Assembly (NCBI GenBank): GCA_033557465.1
Contig: CM066040.1
Span: 323,100,297 to 323,164,296, forward strand
Length of the DNA stretch: 64,000 nt
Direction: 5' to 3'
Source: Ichthyophis bannanicus
Taxonomy: Eukaryota; Chordata; Amphibia; Gymnophiona; Ichthyophiidae
Positions 10,426 through 19,260 of the stretch are shown here, piece after piece (the stretch's first letter is position 1; each line of letters starts with the position of its first letter). Below the pieces are notes generated by a model. It made no database searches. It had not been told where the DNA came from and saw only the letters and a list, made by a program, of their open reading frames with translations. A program made the position numbers and the translations under genes.

Positions 10426-11543
10426 GGAAGAAAGGTTATTCGACGTCCGTGGTGGCAACGTTACTTCAGGCGCGTAGGAAATCCACTTCGCTTGCTTATG
10501 TCCGGGTTTGGCGTATCTTTGAAGTTTGGTGTTCCAGGCATCAAGTTCGGGCAGCTACGGCCTCTCTCCCGGTGGTGTTGGAATTTTTACAAGACGGTTT
10601 TGATAAAGGATTGGCCGCCAATTCCTTGCGGGTGCAGTTAGCGGCTCTTTCTTGTTACAGGGGTAAGGTACAAGGGGTCGCGCTGGGCTCCAATGTCGAT
10701 GTGATTCGTTTCCTGAAGGTGGCTTCTAAACTGCGCCCTCCACGGCGTGTTTCCGTCCCGCCGTGGGACCTCAACTTGGTCTTGCGGGCACTTACGGTTG
10801 CCCCGTTTGAGCTTCTTTCTCGCATTTCGGTGAAGGATTTGACCCTTAAGACGGTATTCCTTGTAGCGATTTGTTCGGCGCGCCGCATTTCTGAGCTTCA
10901 CGCTCTTTCTTGCAGGGAGCCTTTCCTATCTTTCTCGGAGCAGAAGGTGGTGCTGAGACCGGTACCATCCTTTTTGCCTAAAGTGTCGTCTCCTTTTCAC
11001 TTGAATCAGGTGATCTCGCTCCCGGTGTTGCACGCGTCAGGCGGGCAGGCCTCTGATCGCGGTCTTAGTCGTTTAGATCTTAAAAGAGTGTTGCGTCGGT
11101 ATTTAACGGTTACTGAAGCTTTCCGCAAGTCTGATCGTTTATTTGTCCTGTTCGGCGGTTCCAGGAAAGGTGAAGCGGCGGCGAAAGCTTCCATTTCTCG
11201 GTGGATTAAGGAGGCCATTGCCTCTGCCTATTTGTTACAGGGGCGTGTTGCGGCGATGGGCTTGAGGGCTCATTCTACCAGAGCTCAAGCGACGTCCTGG
11301 GCAGAATATAGCCGGGTTTCGCCGGAGGAAATTTGTAAAGCGGCGACGTGGTCGTCCCTACACACTTTCAGTAAGCACTATCGTCTTGATGTCTGGGCGG
11401 CACGGGATGCCTGTTTCGGTTCCGCTGTCTTGCGTGTGCCGGTTGGCAGAATCCCTCCCGTTAAGGCTGCTCTGTTACATCCCATACGTAGAGGACTAAG
11501 CTGGAGGAACGATAAGGAAATAGTAATTACACTTACCTGGTAA
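10002..11543 (+). CDS. DIRS tyrosine recombinase (copy B), uninterrupted frame
   Basis: The frame is open for 513 codons. The recombinase itself probably begins near 10390 (YGLAIERAKLRKKGYS), and the upstream part reads antiphase through RNase H. The N-terminal core-binding region includes STSLAYVRVWRIFEVW. All catalytic residues are present: Arg in ARRISEL (codon 10884), His-x-x-Arg in AHSTRA (His codon 11271, Arg codon 11280), and the nucleophilic Tyr in SKHYRLD (codon 11379). The enzyme would cut and join DNA without target duplication when the circular cDNA integrates. This is the better of two apparently intact recombinases here. True start and activity are unknown. Confidence 0.85.
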   Translation: MGVESHHIPTVGSSLGSACHGSDGHLSVGKSFSLLQSPARTHVRGHRCSVADLAFRRPSLCVSPVASSGSRDSAHRVSQGTSIVDSTGLAPSSLVCRSGSPTDRFSVATPSYSGSVVPGSSSHAAGGEVLAYGLAIERAKLRKKGYSTSVVATLLQARRKSTSLAYVRVWRIFEVWCSRHQVRAATASLPVVLEFLQDGFDKGLAANSLRVQLAALSCYRGKVQGVALGSNVDVIRFLKVASKLRPPRRVSVPPWDLNLVLRALTVAPFELLSRISVKDLTLKTVFLVAICSARRISELHALSCREPFLSFSEQKVVLRPVPSFLPKVSSPFHLNQVISLPVLHASGGQASDRGLSRLDLKRVLRRYLTVTEAFRKSDRLFVLFGGSRKGEAAAKASISRWIKEAIASAYLLQGRVAAMGLRAHSTRAQATSWAEYSRVSPEEICKAATWSSLHTFSKHYRLDVWAARDACFGSAVLRVPVGRIPPVKAALLHPIRRGLSWRNDKEIVITLTW

Positions 11544-11577
11544 TTGTAGTTCCTTGAGTGACGACAGCTTAGTCCTC
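11483..11577 (+). repeat. DIRS internal complementary region (copy B)
   Basis: GGAGGAACGATAAGGAA, the complement of the left end, is followed at once by ATAGTAATTACACTTACC, the complement of the right end. This is the head-to-tail join expected of a circle junction. It begins inside the 3' end of the recombinase frame. Confidence 0.88.
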
Positions 11578-11924
11578 CTTCCCTCCCTTGGAATGCTATC
11601 TTTTTAACCTCGGCACGCTTTTGGTGCAGAACTTAGTCTTGCAGGTAAGTCTTTCGAGGTTTTCTTCTTGGTCTTCTTTGCTCTCGCTGACTGCTTTTGG
11701 TGCGGCAGGCGAGGGACTCTTGGTTGGCTGTTTTTTGTTTTTTCCTGGCCCTCTTATAGGGCTGGATGCAGTTCCATGTGATTACGGTAATTTTCCTTAC
11801 ACCAAAAAAAAAAAAAAAAAAAAAAAAAAAAAGCGGATATTCCGCATCTTGCGTAGCAAATTACACTGTTACCTTTTTTGTCTTAAAGTTTAGCTATCTG
11901 TTTTGAGTTTGCTTTGACAGTCGT

Positions 11925-12084
11925 TCACTGGAGTACAAGGGATAGTCAGGATGCTGGTTCCAGTGGTGCTGAAATTTGATTGGTCCAGTCTTCATGCTGC
12001 AGGAGGAGGTGCACTACCCATACGTAGAGGACTAAGCTGTCGTCACTCAAGGAACTACAATTACCAGGTAAGTGTAATTACTAT
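11925..12084 (+). repeat. DIRS right inverted terminal repeat (copy B)
   Basis: Inverse of 5874-6035. It ends CAGGTAAGTGTAATTACTAT, after which CR1 sequence resumes at 12085. Confidence 0.87.
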
Positions 12085-12192
12085 ATATGCCATACTGGGT
12101 CAGACCAAGGTCCATCAAGCCCAGTATCCTGTTTCCAACAGTGGCCATTCTAAGTCATACGTACCTAGCAGTTTCCCCAAAAGACACAAGTT
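12085..12192 (-). repeat. CR1 3' tail, right fragment of the copy split by DIRS B
   Basis: The segment is the reverse complement of the CR1 3' region (compare 61010-61130): GACCCAGTATGGCATAT, preceded by GGACCTTGGTCTGACCC. It is 5'-truncated. Together with 5861-5873 it forms one small CR1 fragment interrupted by 6.2 kb of DIRS. Confidence 0.8.
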
Positions 12193-12264
12193 CCAGAAAA
12201 CTTCTCTTAAACAACTCTTCCCAGATATTTATGAACCTCTGAGAAAATAAACTGCCCTTCTGTT

Positions 12265-12492
12265 TTATATCTGAGAGGTTTGTTTTTAATGCCATCAAGT
12301 CAGTGTTAACTCCTGGCACCCCAGCTGTCTCTGGATTTTCTTGGTAATGTATCGCTGGAAGTAGATTGCCAGGCCTTTTCTTCTGAGGCAATGGAGGGTA
12401 AAGTGACTTGCCCAAGGTCTTAAGGGAGTGCCAGTGGGATGATCTGGGTACTAGGCAGTTGCTCTAACCATTAGGCTACTCCTCCACTCGAT
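12265..12492 (-). repeat. tRNA-derived SINE
   Basis: On the minus strand the head reads GAGTAGCCTAATGGTTAGAG, an A-box-like tRNA sequence, followed by a degenerate B-box region. The body (CTTGGGCAAGTCACTTTACC) is shared with the SINE at 43600-43897. The far part differs between the two, so they may be separate subfamilies. It is not a functional tRNA gene. Confidence 0.6.
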
Positions 12493-12512
12493 ACCTGATG
12501 GTGGTCTTAATG

Positions 12513-12690
12513 TTCTCCAGGACCAAGCAGGAAGTCAGTCCTCACTTATGGGTGACATCGGCGCCGATGGAGCCCCCGTGCGGAGCATTTCCCCAGCTTT
12601 CTAAGAAAGCCTTTGGGAATACTGCACGCGTGCGTGGTCCCCTTCCCGCCTAAAGGTGCCATCTTGCTCAGTCTCTCTTTTTCCGTGGAG
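12513..12690 (+). repeat. DIRS left inverted terminal repeat (copy D)
   Basis: Reverse complement of 18624-18806 apart from the outermost extension. It carries the 12-bp palindrome ATCGGCGCCGAT (12557-12568) and GCCATCTTG (12658-12666), a YY1-like motif. Confidence 0.87.
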
Positions 12691-12922
12691 CCCATCAGAC
12701 GTCTGTCTGAGTCACCCGGAAAAGTTGACATTTTTTCGAAGATTTCTTCGCCTTTTTCTCCGAGTTTGACGCCGGTTCCCCTTCCCGCCGTGTTCGGTAC
12801 ACCGGTATCGAGCCTGTTTTCTATTTTTCGGTTTTTGCCCTTCGTGGCTGGCGTTCGCGCCCTTTTTTCTGTTTTCCCTGGAAGGCCGGTCTTTTGACCT
12901 CGCGGGGGCCCTTTTTTCCCCG

Positions 12923-15003
12923 ATGGCTTCCAGTGGTTTCAAGAAGTGTGATCGGTGTAAGAAACTAATGTCTCTCACCGACACACACAACTGCTGCCTT
13001 CGGTGCCTCGGCCCAGATCATGATCCCATGATCTGTGGCCCATGTGGCAAAATGTTCACCAAGGCACTTCGAAGCCGTCAGCACCAGAAGGAAAGGATTT
13101 TTTCGGATTCTGCCTCCGGCCGGGCCTGGACCTCGTCTGAGGCCTCGACGTCTCGGGAGTCTGATCCTGAGCATCGCCAGAGTTCCTCAGACAGGGGGTC
13201 CCCCGACCAGGAACGCAAGAGGAAGAAATGGCTCATGAGGGCGGCATCGGAAGAGGCCCCTGGTTCCTCGAGGGCCAGGTCTAAGACCCCCGACCGCCGT
13301 CCCAGGCCTTTGGAGCAGGAGAAGCCGTCCAAAGTACCTCGTGTAGAGCCTGTGACCGTCGGACACGTAAGTCCTGTAGTCCTCGTGGACTCTCCTCCGA
13401 GGGAGATGACGTCGGGCCTGGCGCCGCCAGGGCCCGAGTCGGTGGCTGCTGAGTCTCCTGAGCTTGGAGTCAGGCTGACAGCCTTGGAGTGCAGATTGTC
13501 TGCCTTCATGGAGCAGCAGCGGGTACTGATGGCAGCCTCGCTGGTGCATCTGCCCCGACCACCGGGACGTCGAAGTCGACCCCGGAGACCGAACTGATAC
13601 TCGAGACCATGAAGGCTCGAAGTTGTCCTCAGTCAAGGTCTCCCTCGACTTCCCGCTCGGAACGGAGGGTGTTGACGCCGTTGCCTTCGGCGTCGGGGCG
13701 GGTGCCACCTCGACCTGCGCGGTCAGAGCCCCTTGACTCCTCTTCAGATGAGTCAGCATGGGAGACGGAGGACGAGGAGTCCCCCGACACCTTCTGGACT
13801 CGGTGCGTCCCTTTGGACTCACTGCAGTCCGAGCCCCGGAGTAGGTTTCCTCTGGAGGACACCCGGTTCTCGGAGTTCGTGCGGGACATGGCCAAGGCAT
13901 TGGCGATTCCTGCGGACCCCGAGGAGAAGCCTCGAGCCGAGGAGCTCGAGGCCCTCCAGTATGACTCAACAAAAGGGCAAGGATCACGTTAAACCAAAGA
14001 CACAGTTCAAAGACGTGATGGTAGTGGAAAAACAATTTTATTAACTGAAGCCTCTTGTCAACTTGACAAGAGGCTTCAGTTAATAAAATTGTTTTTCCAC
14101 TACCATCATGTCTTTGGACTGTGCCTCCAGTATGACTCTCCTCCGAAGGAGGCCTTTACTGTTCCGGTTCCTCCGATGCTGGAATGGCTCCTCTTCCGGA
14201 TGTGGGAGGCACCGGCCTCAGTGCCGGTCTTGAGCAAGCGAGTCGATTCCATTTATCAACTCCGTAAGAGCCCTGGCTTCCAAAAGGCGCAGCTGCCGCA
14301 CCATTCCATGGTTGTGGAATTGGCCATGCATTGTCTGAAGAGCCAGAAGAGGCACTCTGCGGTGCCCCCTGGCAGGGAGGCCCGGAACCTGGATGCTTTC
14401 GGCAGAAAGTGCTTCCATGGCTCGATGCTTGCTTGCCGTGTCCAGTCATACCAGCTGTACATGGGCATGTACCTCTGAGACCTGGCAAAGTAGCTTGCCA
14501 GGTTCTTTGCTGGCCTCTTTGGGGAACCTTTGCAGAGGTTCCAGTCTTTGTCTTCAGGAATCCGGGACTGTTCCAAGTTCATGTCCCGAGCGGCCTACGA
14601 TGGCTTCGAGGCTTCGGCTCATGTGGCGGCAGCCGGCATCGGGGCCCGACACCAGGCATGGCTGCAGTCATCAGACCTCGAGCCTTGGGTTCAGGACAAG
14701 TTGGTCGATGTCCCTTGCTGAGGTGAGAACCTTTTTGGCAAACCCATGGCTGAGAAGGCGGCTGAGCTAGAAACCGAGCACCTGACCAGGACAAGGCTGT
14801 CCAGAAAGACTTCTGCCCCTTCTCACAAAAAGAAGGGCTCGGGTAAAAAGTCCTTCTACCCGAGAAAGGTGTCTGCCTACAAACCTTTCTCTCAGTACCA
14901 GGCCTCCCCAGCTCCCCAACAGGGGCAGCAGGCCAAGGGGCAGGGACATGGGCCCCGTAGGCAGAAGATCCCCAAGCCTCCGGCTCCTGCTCCTACCCAG
15001 TAA
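12923..15003 (+). pseudogene. DIRS gag-like ORF1 (copy D), frameshifted and interrupted
   Basis: The start at 12923 gives GFKKCDRCKKLMSLTDTH, then CCLRCLGPDHDP and CGPCGKM. This six-Cys, putatively zinc-binding module is shared by copies G, H, F and I. A Ser/Pro/Arg-rich region follows. The frame shifts near 13560-13600 and continues to a conserved FSEFVRDMAKAL box near 13870. The 156-bp insertion at 13968 then splits the gene. Downstream conserved parts (LEWLLFRMWEAP, and the Lys/Gln-rich tail at 14746-15003) remain readable. It is likely the structural protein of the element. The fold of the Cys module is not known to me. Confidence 0.7.
13968..14123. repeat. 156-bp insertion with 61-bp inverted arms and 15-bp target duplication
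   Basis: The insertion is flanked by exact copies of CCTCCAGTATGACTC (13953-13967 and 14124-14138), which copy H has once in similar form. Arms 14001-14061 and 14063-14123 are near-perfect inverse copies around base 14062. The left end has 33 extra bases. The arms include AATAAAATTG, like an mRNA 3' end, but no A tail is visible. I do not recognise the source. Confidence 0.75.
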
Positions 15004-15089
15004 GGAGGGGGTTTTTGGCTCCCAAAACATAGCCTCTCTGCCCCTGCTGCCCCATCCCTGCACAGGAGGTCACTTAGCCCTGTTTGCCC

Positions 15090-16928
15090 ACAGGTGACCA
15101 CCCATTACAGGGGATGCTTGGGTCTTAAGCATCATTCACCAGGGTTATATGCTTCATTTCCAACAGCTACCTCCTGTCTACTTTCCAGGAGAACCTCTGA
15201 GGCCTCTCCTGCACACCAACCTCCTCCTCCAAGAACTTCAGGGTCTGCTTCTGGACAAGGCGGTGGAGCTTGTACCTCCTCGCCTACAGGGGCACGGGTT
15301 CTACTCCAGGTATTTTCTGGTGCCAAAGAGAACAGGAGGCCTAAGGCCTATCCTAGACCTCAGGAACCTCAACAAGTTCTTGGAGAAAGAGAAGTTCAAG
15401 ATGCTTACTGTTGGAACACTTCTGCCCTACCTCCAGCAGGGAGACTGGCTATGCTCCTTAGATCTAAAGGATGTGTACACTCGCATCCTCATTCATCCAG
15501 ACCACAGAAAGTACCTCAGGTTCGTGGTGGGAGGAAACCATTACCAGTACAGGGTGCTGCCTTTTGGCCTAACTTCCACCCCACGGGTCTTTACAAAGTG
15601 CCTAGCTGTAGTGGCGGCCTACTTGAGAACTCAAGGGATTTTTGTCTTCTCCTATCTGGACGACTGACTCATCCGAGGTCAGACTTACCAAGAGGCCAGG
15701 CAGGCCACCTTCAGGATTGTCACACTACTTCAAGACATAGGCTTTGTCATAAACTTCGCAAAGTCCACTTTGCTCCCCTCCCAGAACCTCGAGTTCATAG
15801 GAGCACGGCTGGACTCTCTGCAAGCAAGGGCTTACTTGCCAGAGGACAGAGCTCAAAGGCTCATGGAGTTGGCATCCCGGTTTCTCAGTCTGCCAAGGGT
15901 GCCTGCCAGGCTCTGTCTGCAACTCCTGGGACACATGGCATCGACTGTGCATGTGACCCCCAATGCCCGCCTCCACATGAGGCCTGCACAGTGGTGCCTC
16001 AGAACTCAGTGGAAGCAGGCCACAGGGAGCCTAGCAGACAAAGTAAGGGTGTCAAAACCCTTCCTGAATTCTCTTCAGTGGTGGCTACACCCCCCCAACT
16101 TGCTGCAGGGCATGCCTTTTCAGGTGCCTGCCCCCACAGTGGTGTTGACAACCGATGCCTCCTTACAGGGCTGGGGTGCACACTGTCAAGAGAGCTGCAC
16201 CCAAGGCCTCTGGTCCCCATGGGAAGCCACACAACAAATCAACCTACTGGAACTGCGGGCTATTCGCTTAGCCCTCAGGGCTTTTTCTCACACCTTGGCC
16301 CACCAGTCTGTTCTAGTTCAGACGAACAACCAAGTAGCCATGTTCTATGTGAACAAACAGGGCGGCACTGGGTCCAGGACTCTATGCCTGGAAGCACAGG
16401 CCCTTTGCTCTTTTGCCCTCAGGCACCAGATGTTGCTGAGGGCTGTTTATCTTCCTGGCCAGGAGAACTTTCTGGCAGATCGCTTAAGCAGAATTCTGCA
16501 ACCCCACGAATGGCAGCTGCACCCTTTGGTAGTTCAACAGATTTCCCTGAAATGGGGACTTCCATCCATGGATCTCTTTGCCAGTCCCCTGAATCACCAA
16601 CTGCCCAGGTTTTGTTCCAGGCAACCGCATCCCCTAAGGGTGGCGGCAGATGCCTTTGATTTCTTGGTCCCAGGGCCTGCTCTATGCGTTTCCTCCCACG
16701 CCTCTGGTGGCCCAAACCTTGTTCAAGATTCTAAGGGATGAGGGCTCAGTACTTCTGGTTGCTCCCAGGTGGCCGAGGCAGCCCTGGTTCCCCCTGCTAC
16801 TTCAACTGGCAGTGGAGACACCCATGCCTCTGGGATTCCAACCCGACCTTCTCTCTCAGGATCAGGGTTCCCTTCTGCATCCCAATCTCAAATCTCTCCA
16901 TCTGATGGCATGGAGGCTGCAAGGGTAG
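15090..16928 (+). pseudogene. DIRS reverse transcriptase-RNase H (copy D), nearly open
   Basis: The frame from 15149 carries GFYSRYFLVPKRTGG, RPILDLRNLNKFL, SLDLKDVYTRILIHPD, VLPFGLTSTPRVFTK and YLDD. It is stopped by TGA at 15665-15667, where other copies have Trp. Reading on, the thumb and RNase H are open to about 16660: LTTDASLQGWGAHC, LLELRAIRLAL, FYVNKQGGTGS and PGQENFLADRLSR. The third RNase H acidic position (TDNQ in other copies) is TNNQ here (codon 16325), so activity would be doubtful. A frameshift near 16660 moves the conserved C-terminus (LYAFPPTPLVAQTLF) into another frame. Confidence 0.85.
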
Positions 16929-16934
16929 TCTTGG

Positions 16935-18309
16935 CACCCTAGGGGCCTACCTCAGGAAGTGGAAGAGGTGGTTTTGGCCTCTAGAAAGCAATCCACCAGG
17001 AAAACATATGCCCTTAAGTGGAGGAGGTTCTCCTTGTGGTGTCAGCAACGCAAGGAAGATCCTTTCGGCTGCACTGTGCCAGTAGTGCTCCAGTACCTTC
17101 TGCACTTGTCCAATCAGGGCCTTAAGTCCAATTCTGTTCGGGACCACCTCTCTGCTCTGGCAGCTCACCACTCAATGATGGAGGGACTCTCTTTGTCGGT
17201 TCACCTTTGGTGTCCAGGTTTCTCAGAGGCTTACTATTGCTCAAGCCTCCTCTCCATCCACCGGCCCCTGAGTGGGAGTTGAATGTGGTCTTGCAGCAAC
17301 TTACTCGCCCACCTTTTGAACCAATGGCTACATGTCCTCTACGCTTCCTATCCTGGAAGACTCTATTTCTAGTGGCCTTGACCTCGGCCAGGCGAGTGAG
17401 TGAACTTCAAGCCCTGGTCTGTGCAGGCCATACACTCCCTTCTATAGGAACAGGGTAGTCCTTAGGACTCATCCTAAGTTCCTCCCCAAGGTTGTCTCCT
17501 CTTTCCATCTCAACCAGGAGGTGGTTCTTCCGACATTCTTCCCTAGGCCCCATGCCAGCTGGGCTGAGACAGTCCTGCATACCCTGGACTGTAGGAGGGC
17601 CTTATCCTTCTACCTTGAGCGTACGCAGGGTCATAGGAGGGCTACTCAGCTCTTCGTATCTTTTGACCCCAATAACTTGGGGGTACCTCTGTCCAAGTGT
17701 ACCTTGTCCATCTGGGTGGCTGACTGTATCACCTGGGCTTACAGGGCAGCTGACCTTCCTTTGCAGGGTCGGGTCACGGACCACCGTGTCAGGGCAATGG
17801 CTGCCTAAGTAGCTCATCTCCGCTCTGTACCGTTGGCAGATATCTGCAGGGCTGCAACTTGGTCCTCAAGCCAGACCTTTGCGGCCCATTACTGCCTGGA
17901 GAGGGAGTCCCGTAGGCAATGTTCCCTCTAATTTTCTGTAGGCTGTGTGCGCATAAAATATCAGCTGTGCGACTTTTGAAGGAAGGTTAAATTTTTGTGC
18001 GCCACATAACGACACTCAGAGTTATATACTTTAAAATTTGACTACACGTCAGAATACAGTATGTACACCACATTGATTGCACTAGAAAATATTGTAGAAC
18101 TTGTGAAAACCATAAATACACAACAACTTTAAGACGTCTGTGTTTTCCATCAGAATCAGAACCGTAATTTTTGTGCGCTCTGTTATAAAGTATGTGCGCT
18201 CGCTCGATGAGGTGTGTGCGCGCGCACACGCGCACAGCTTAGAGGGAACAGTGCCCGTAGGGACAGTACTTTCGGTCAGGCAGTGCTCTGGAATCTCTTT
18301 GAGGTTTAG
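16935..18309 (+). pseudogene. DIRS tyrosine recombinase (copy D), split by a hAT MITE
   Basis: The recombinase is readable as SRKQSTRKTYALKWRRFSL, SNSVRDHLSALAAHH and TSARRVSELQAL, with the first catalytic Arg intact. DHRVRAM (His-x-x-Arg) and TFAAHYCLERES (Tyr) follow. Two frameshifts lie in the first half, and a TAA stop follows HRVRAMAA near 17806. The last 15 or so codons are separated by the 337-bp MITE at 17917-18253 and end at TAG 18307-18309. The gene is inactive although every catalytic residue can still be seen. Confidence 0.8.
17917..18253. mobile_element. hAT-type MITE, 337 bp
   Basis: The exact 8-bp target duplication CCCGTAGG lies at 17909-17916 and 18254-18261. The terminal inverted repeats CAATGTTCCCTCTAA and TTAGAGGGAACAGTG match at 14 of 15 positions. 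It has no coding capacity. The right subterminal part holds an alternating purine-pyrimidine run (GTGTGTGCGCGCGCACACGC near 18210), a Z-DNA-prone pattern mirrored weakly on the left. It interrupts the copy D recombinase. Confidence 0.9.
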
Positions 18310-18442
18310 GCAACTCCTATCCTCCAGCCCTCTGGTTGGGCTACCGGTGGAGGTATGTTTCAGTGAAATCCTTTCTCTGATGCTGAGGCTAGAGGGAGCT
18401 CATTTTTCAGCTCTGGGTCCCCGGTAGCCTGAATCTGGGGAG

Positions 18443-18540
18443 TCCCATAAGTGAGGACTGACTTCCTGCTTGGTCCTGGAGAAAGAGTAGTTACTCACCT
18501 GTAAGAGGTGTTCTCCAGGAGTAGCAGGAATCAGTCCTCA
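18443..18540 (+). repeat. DIRS internal complementary region (copy D)
   Basis: TTCCTGCTTGGTCCTGGAGAA, inverse of the left end, joins GTAGTTACTCACCTGTAAGAG, inverse of the right end. Confidence 0.88.
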
Positions 18541-18623
18541 CAACCCTCCCTCCTCCCCTGGGAGTTGCAGTTGTACATAGTTTATTTTTACATTTTTGTG
18601 TGCTGTTTTTTAGCTGTCATTTG

Positions 18624-18806
18624 ACTGAGCAAGATGGCACCTTTAGGCGGGAAGGGGACCGCGCATGTGTGCAGTATTCCCAAAGGCTTTCTTAGAAAGC
18701 TGGGGAAATGCTCCGCACGGGGGCTCCATCGGCGCCGATGTCACCCATAAGTGAGGACTGATTCCTGCTGCTCCTGGAGAACACCTGTTACAGGTGAGTA
18801 ACTACT
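18624..18806 (+). repeat. DIRS right inverted terminal repeat (copy D)
   Basis: Inverse of 12513-12690. It contains CAAGATGGC (18630-18638) and ATCGGCGCCGAT (18728-18739) and ends CACCTGTTACAGGTGAGTAA near 18801. Confidence 0.87.
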
Positions 18807-19092
18807 ATTTTTTTTTTTTTTTTTTTTCCTTCTTGGAACTACATTATCCTTAAGCAGTGCTTGAGTCAGAACGGTAAGCTTATGCTGTTCTATTTTGTCA
18901 TATGTCCTCTCCAAACCATAAGCAAATGTAAATAGACGTTTCCTAGAGAGGAGCAGAAGTAACTTTATTTTCAGTGTCTGAGTTTGACTTTCTGATAGTA
19001 ATAGATCAGTAGAGGGTCACTCCATAGAAATTCCAGAGTAACTTTCTCAGGTGTTTTGCACATCTCCAAGGGTAAAGGATCCAATTTATCAG
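18807..19092. other. Intronic spacer between DIRS D and C
   Basis: A T-tract at the edge of D is followed by ordinary AT-rich sequence. I recognise no gene or repeat. Confidence 0.5.
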
Positions 19093-19260
19093 TTCCTTAT
19101 CGTTCCTCCAGTTCAGTCCTCCACCTCTGGGTTGTGTACCTCCTCCTGCAGCTTGGAGACTGGGCATGTCAAAATCGTGACATCACTGGATGTAGCCTGC
19201 TGGTCCTTCCCATCAGCCCCCAGTGTGTCCAGTCTCCATGCAGCAGGAGGACGTAGTGAG
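19093..19260 (+). repeat. DIRS left inverted terminal repeat (copy C)
   Basis: It begins TTCCTTATCGTTCCTCCAGT, the same first bases as copy B, and is the inverse of 24857-25013. The inner part differs from copy B, indicating a distinct subfamily. Confidence 0.85.

Larger units (their letters stand above)
5874..12084 (+). mobile_element. DIRS retrotransposon copy B (family beta), near-complete
   Basis: The 6.2-kb element has a left ITR (5874-6035), a leader with A-tracts near 6162 and 6822, gag (7041-8521), RT-RNase H (8518-10425) and tyrosine recombinase (frame 10002-11543). An internal complementary region (11483-11577) and a right ITR (11925-12084) follow. Between the last two is a long A-tract near 11803. 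The edges are precise because the element interrupts a CR1 tail whose uninterrupted form is present elsewhere in the window. No target duplication is seen, as expected for recombinase-driven integration. Only the recombinase frame is uninterrupted. Confidence 0.9.
12513..18806 (+). mobile_element. DIRS retrotransposon copy D (family alpha), near-complete
   Basis: A 6.3-kb element with left ITR, gag, RT-RNase H, recombinase, internal complementary region (18443-18540) and right ITR. It has taken two later insertions: a 156-bp palindromic segment in gag (13968-14123) and a hAT MITE in the recombinase (17917-18253). RT-RNase H is nearly open, with one stop and one frameshift. The left edge is placed at TTCTCCAGGACC by reference to the internal complementary region. 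Confidence 0.9.

Noticed and set aside
8518..11543. Endogenous retrovirus or LTR retrotransposon
   Set aside because: There are no direct LTRs, no aspartic protease and no DDE integrase. Inverted termini, an internal complementary region and a tyrosine recombinase fit DIRS.
12923..13070. Host zinc-finger gene
   Set aside because: The Cys-rich sequence recurs in every alpha and gamma DIRS copy at the gag start, so it belongs to the element.
13187..14035. A 282-codon minus-strand frame
   Set aside because: It is antisense to gag of copy D and extends into the palindromic insertion. It shows no conserved motif.
15094..16659. A 521-codon open frame over RT-RNase H of copy D
   Set aside because: The true frame, with RT and RNase H motifs, is a different one over the same bases. 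This is a shadow.
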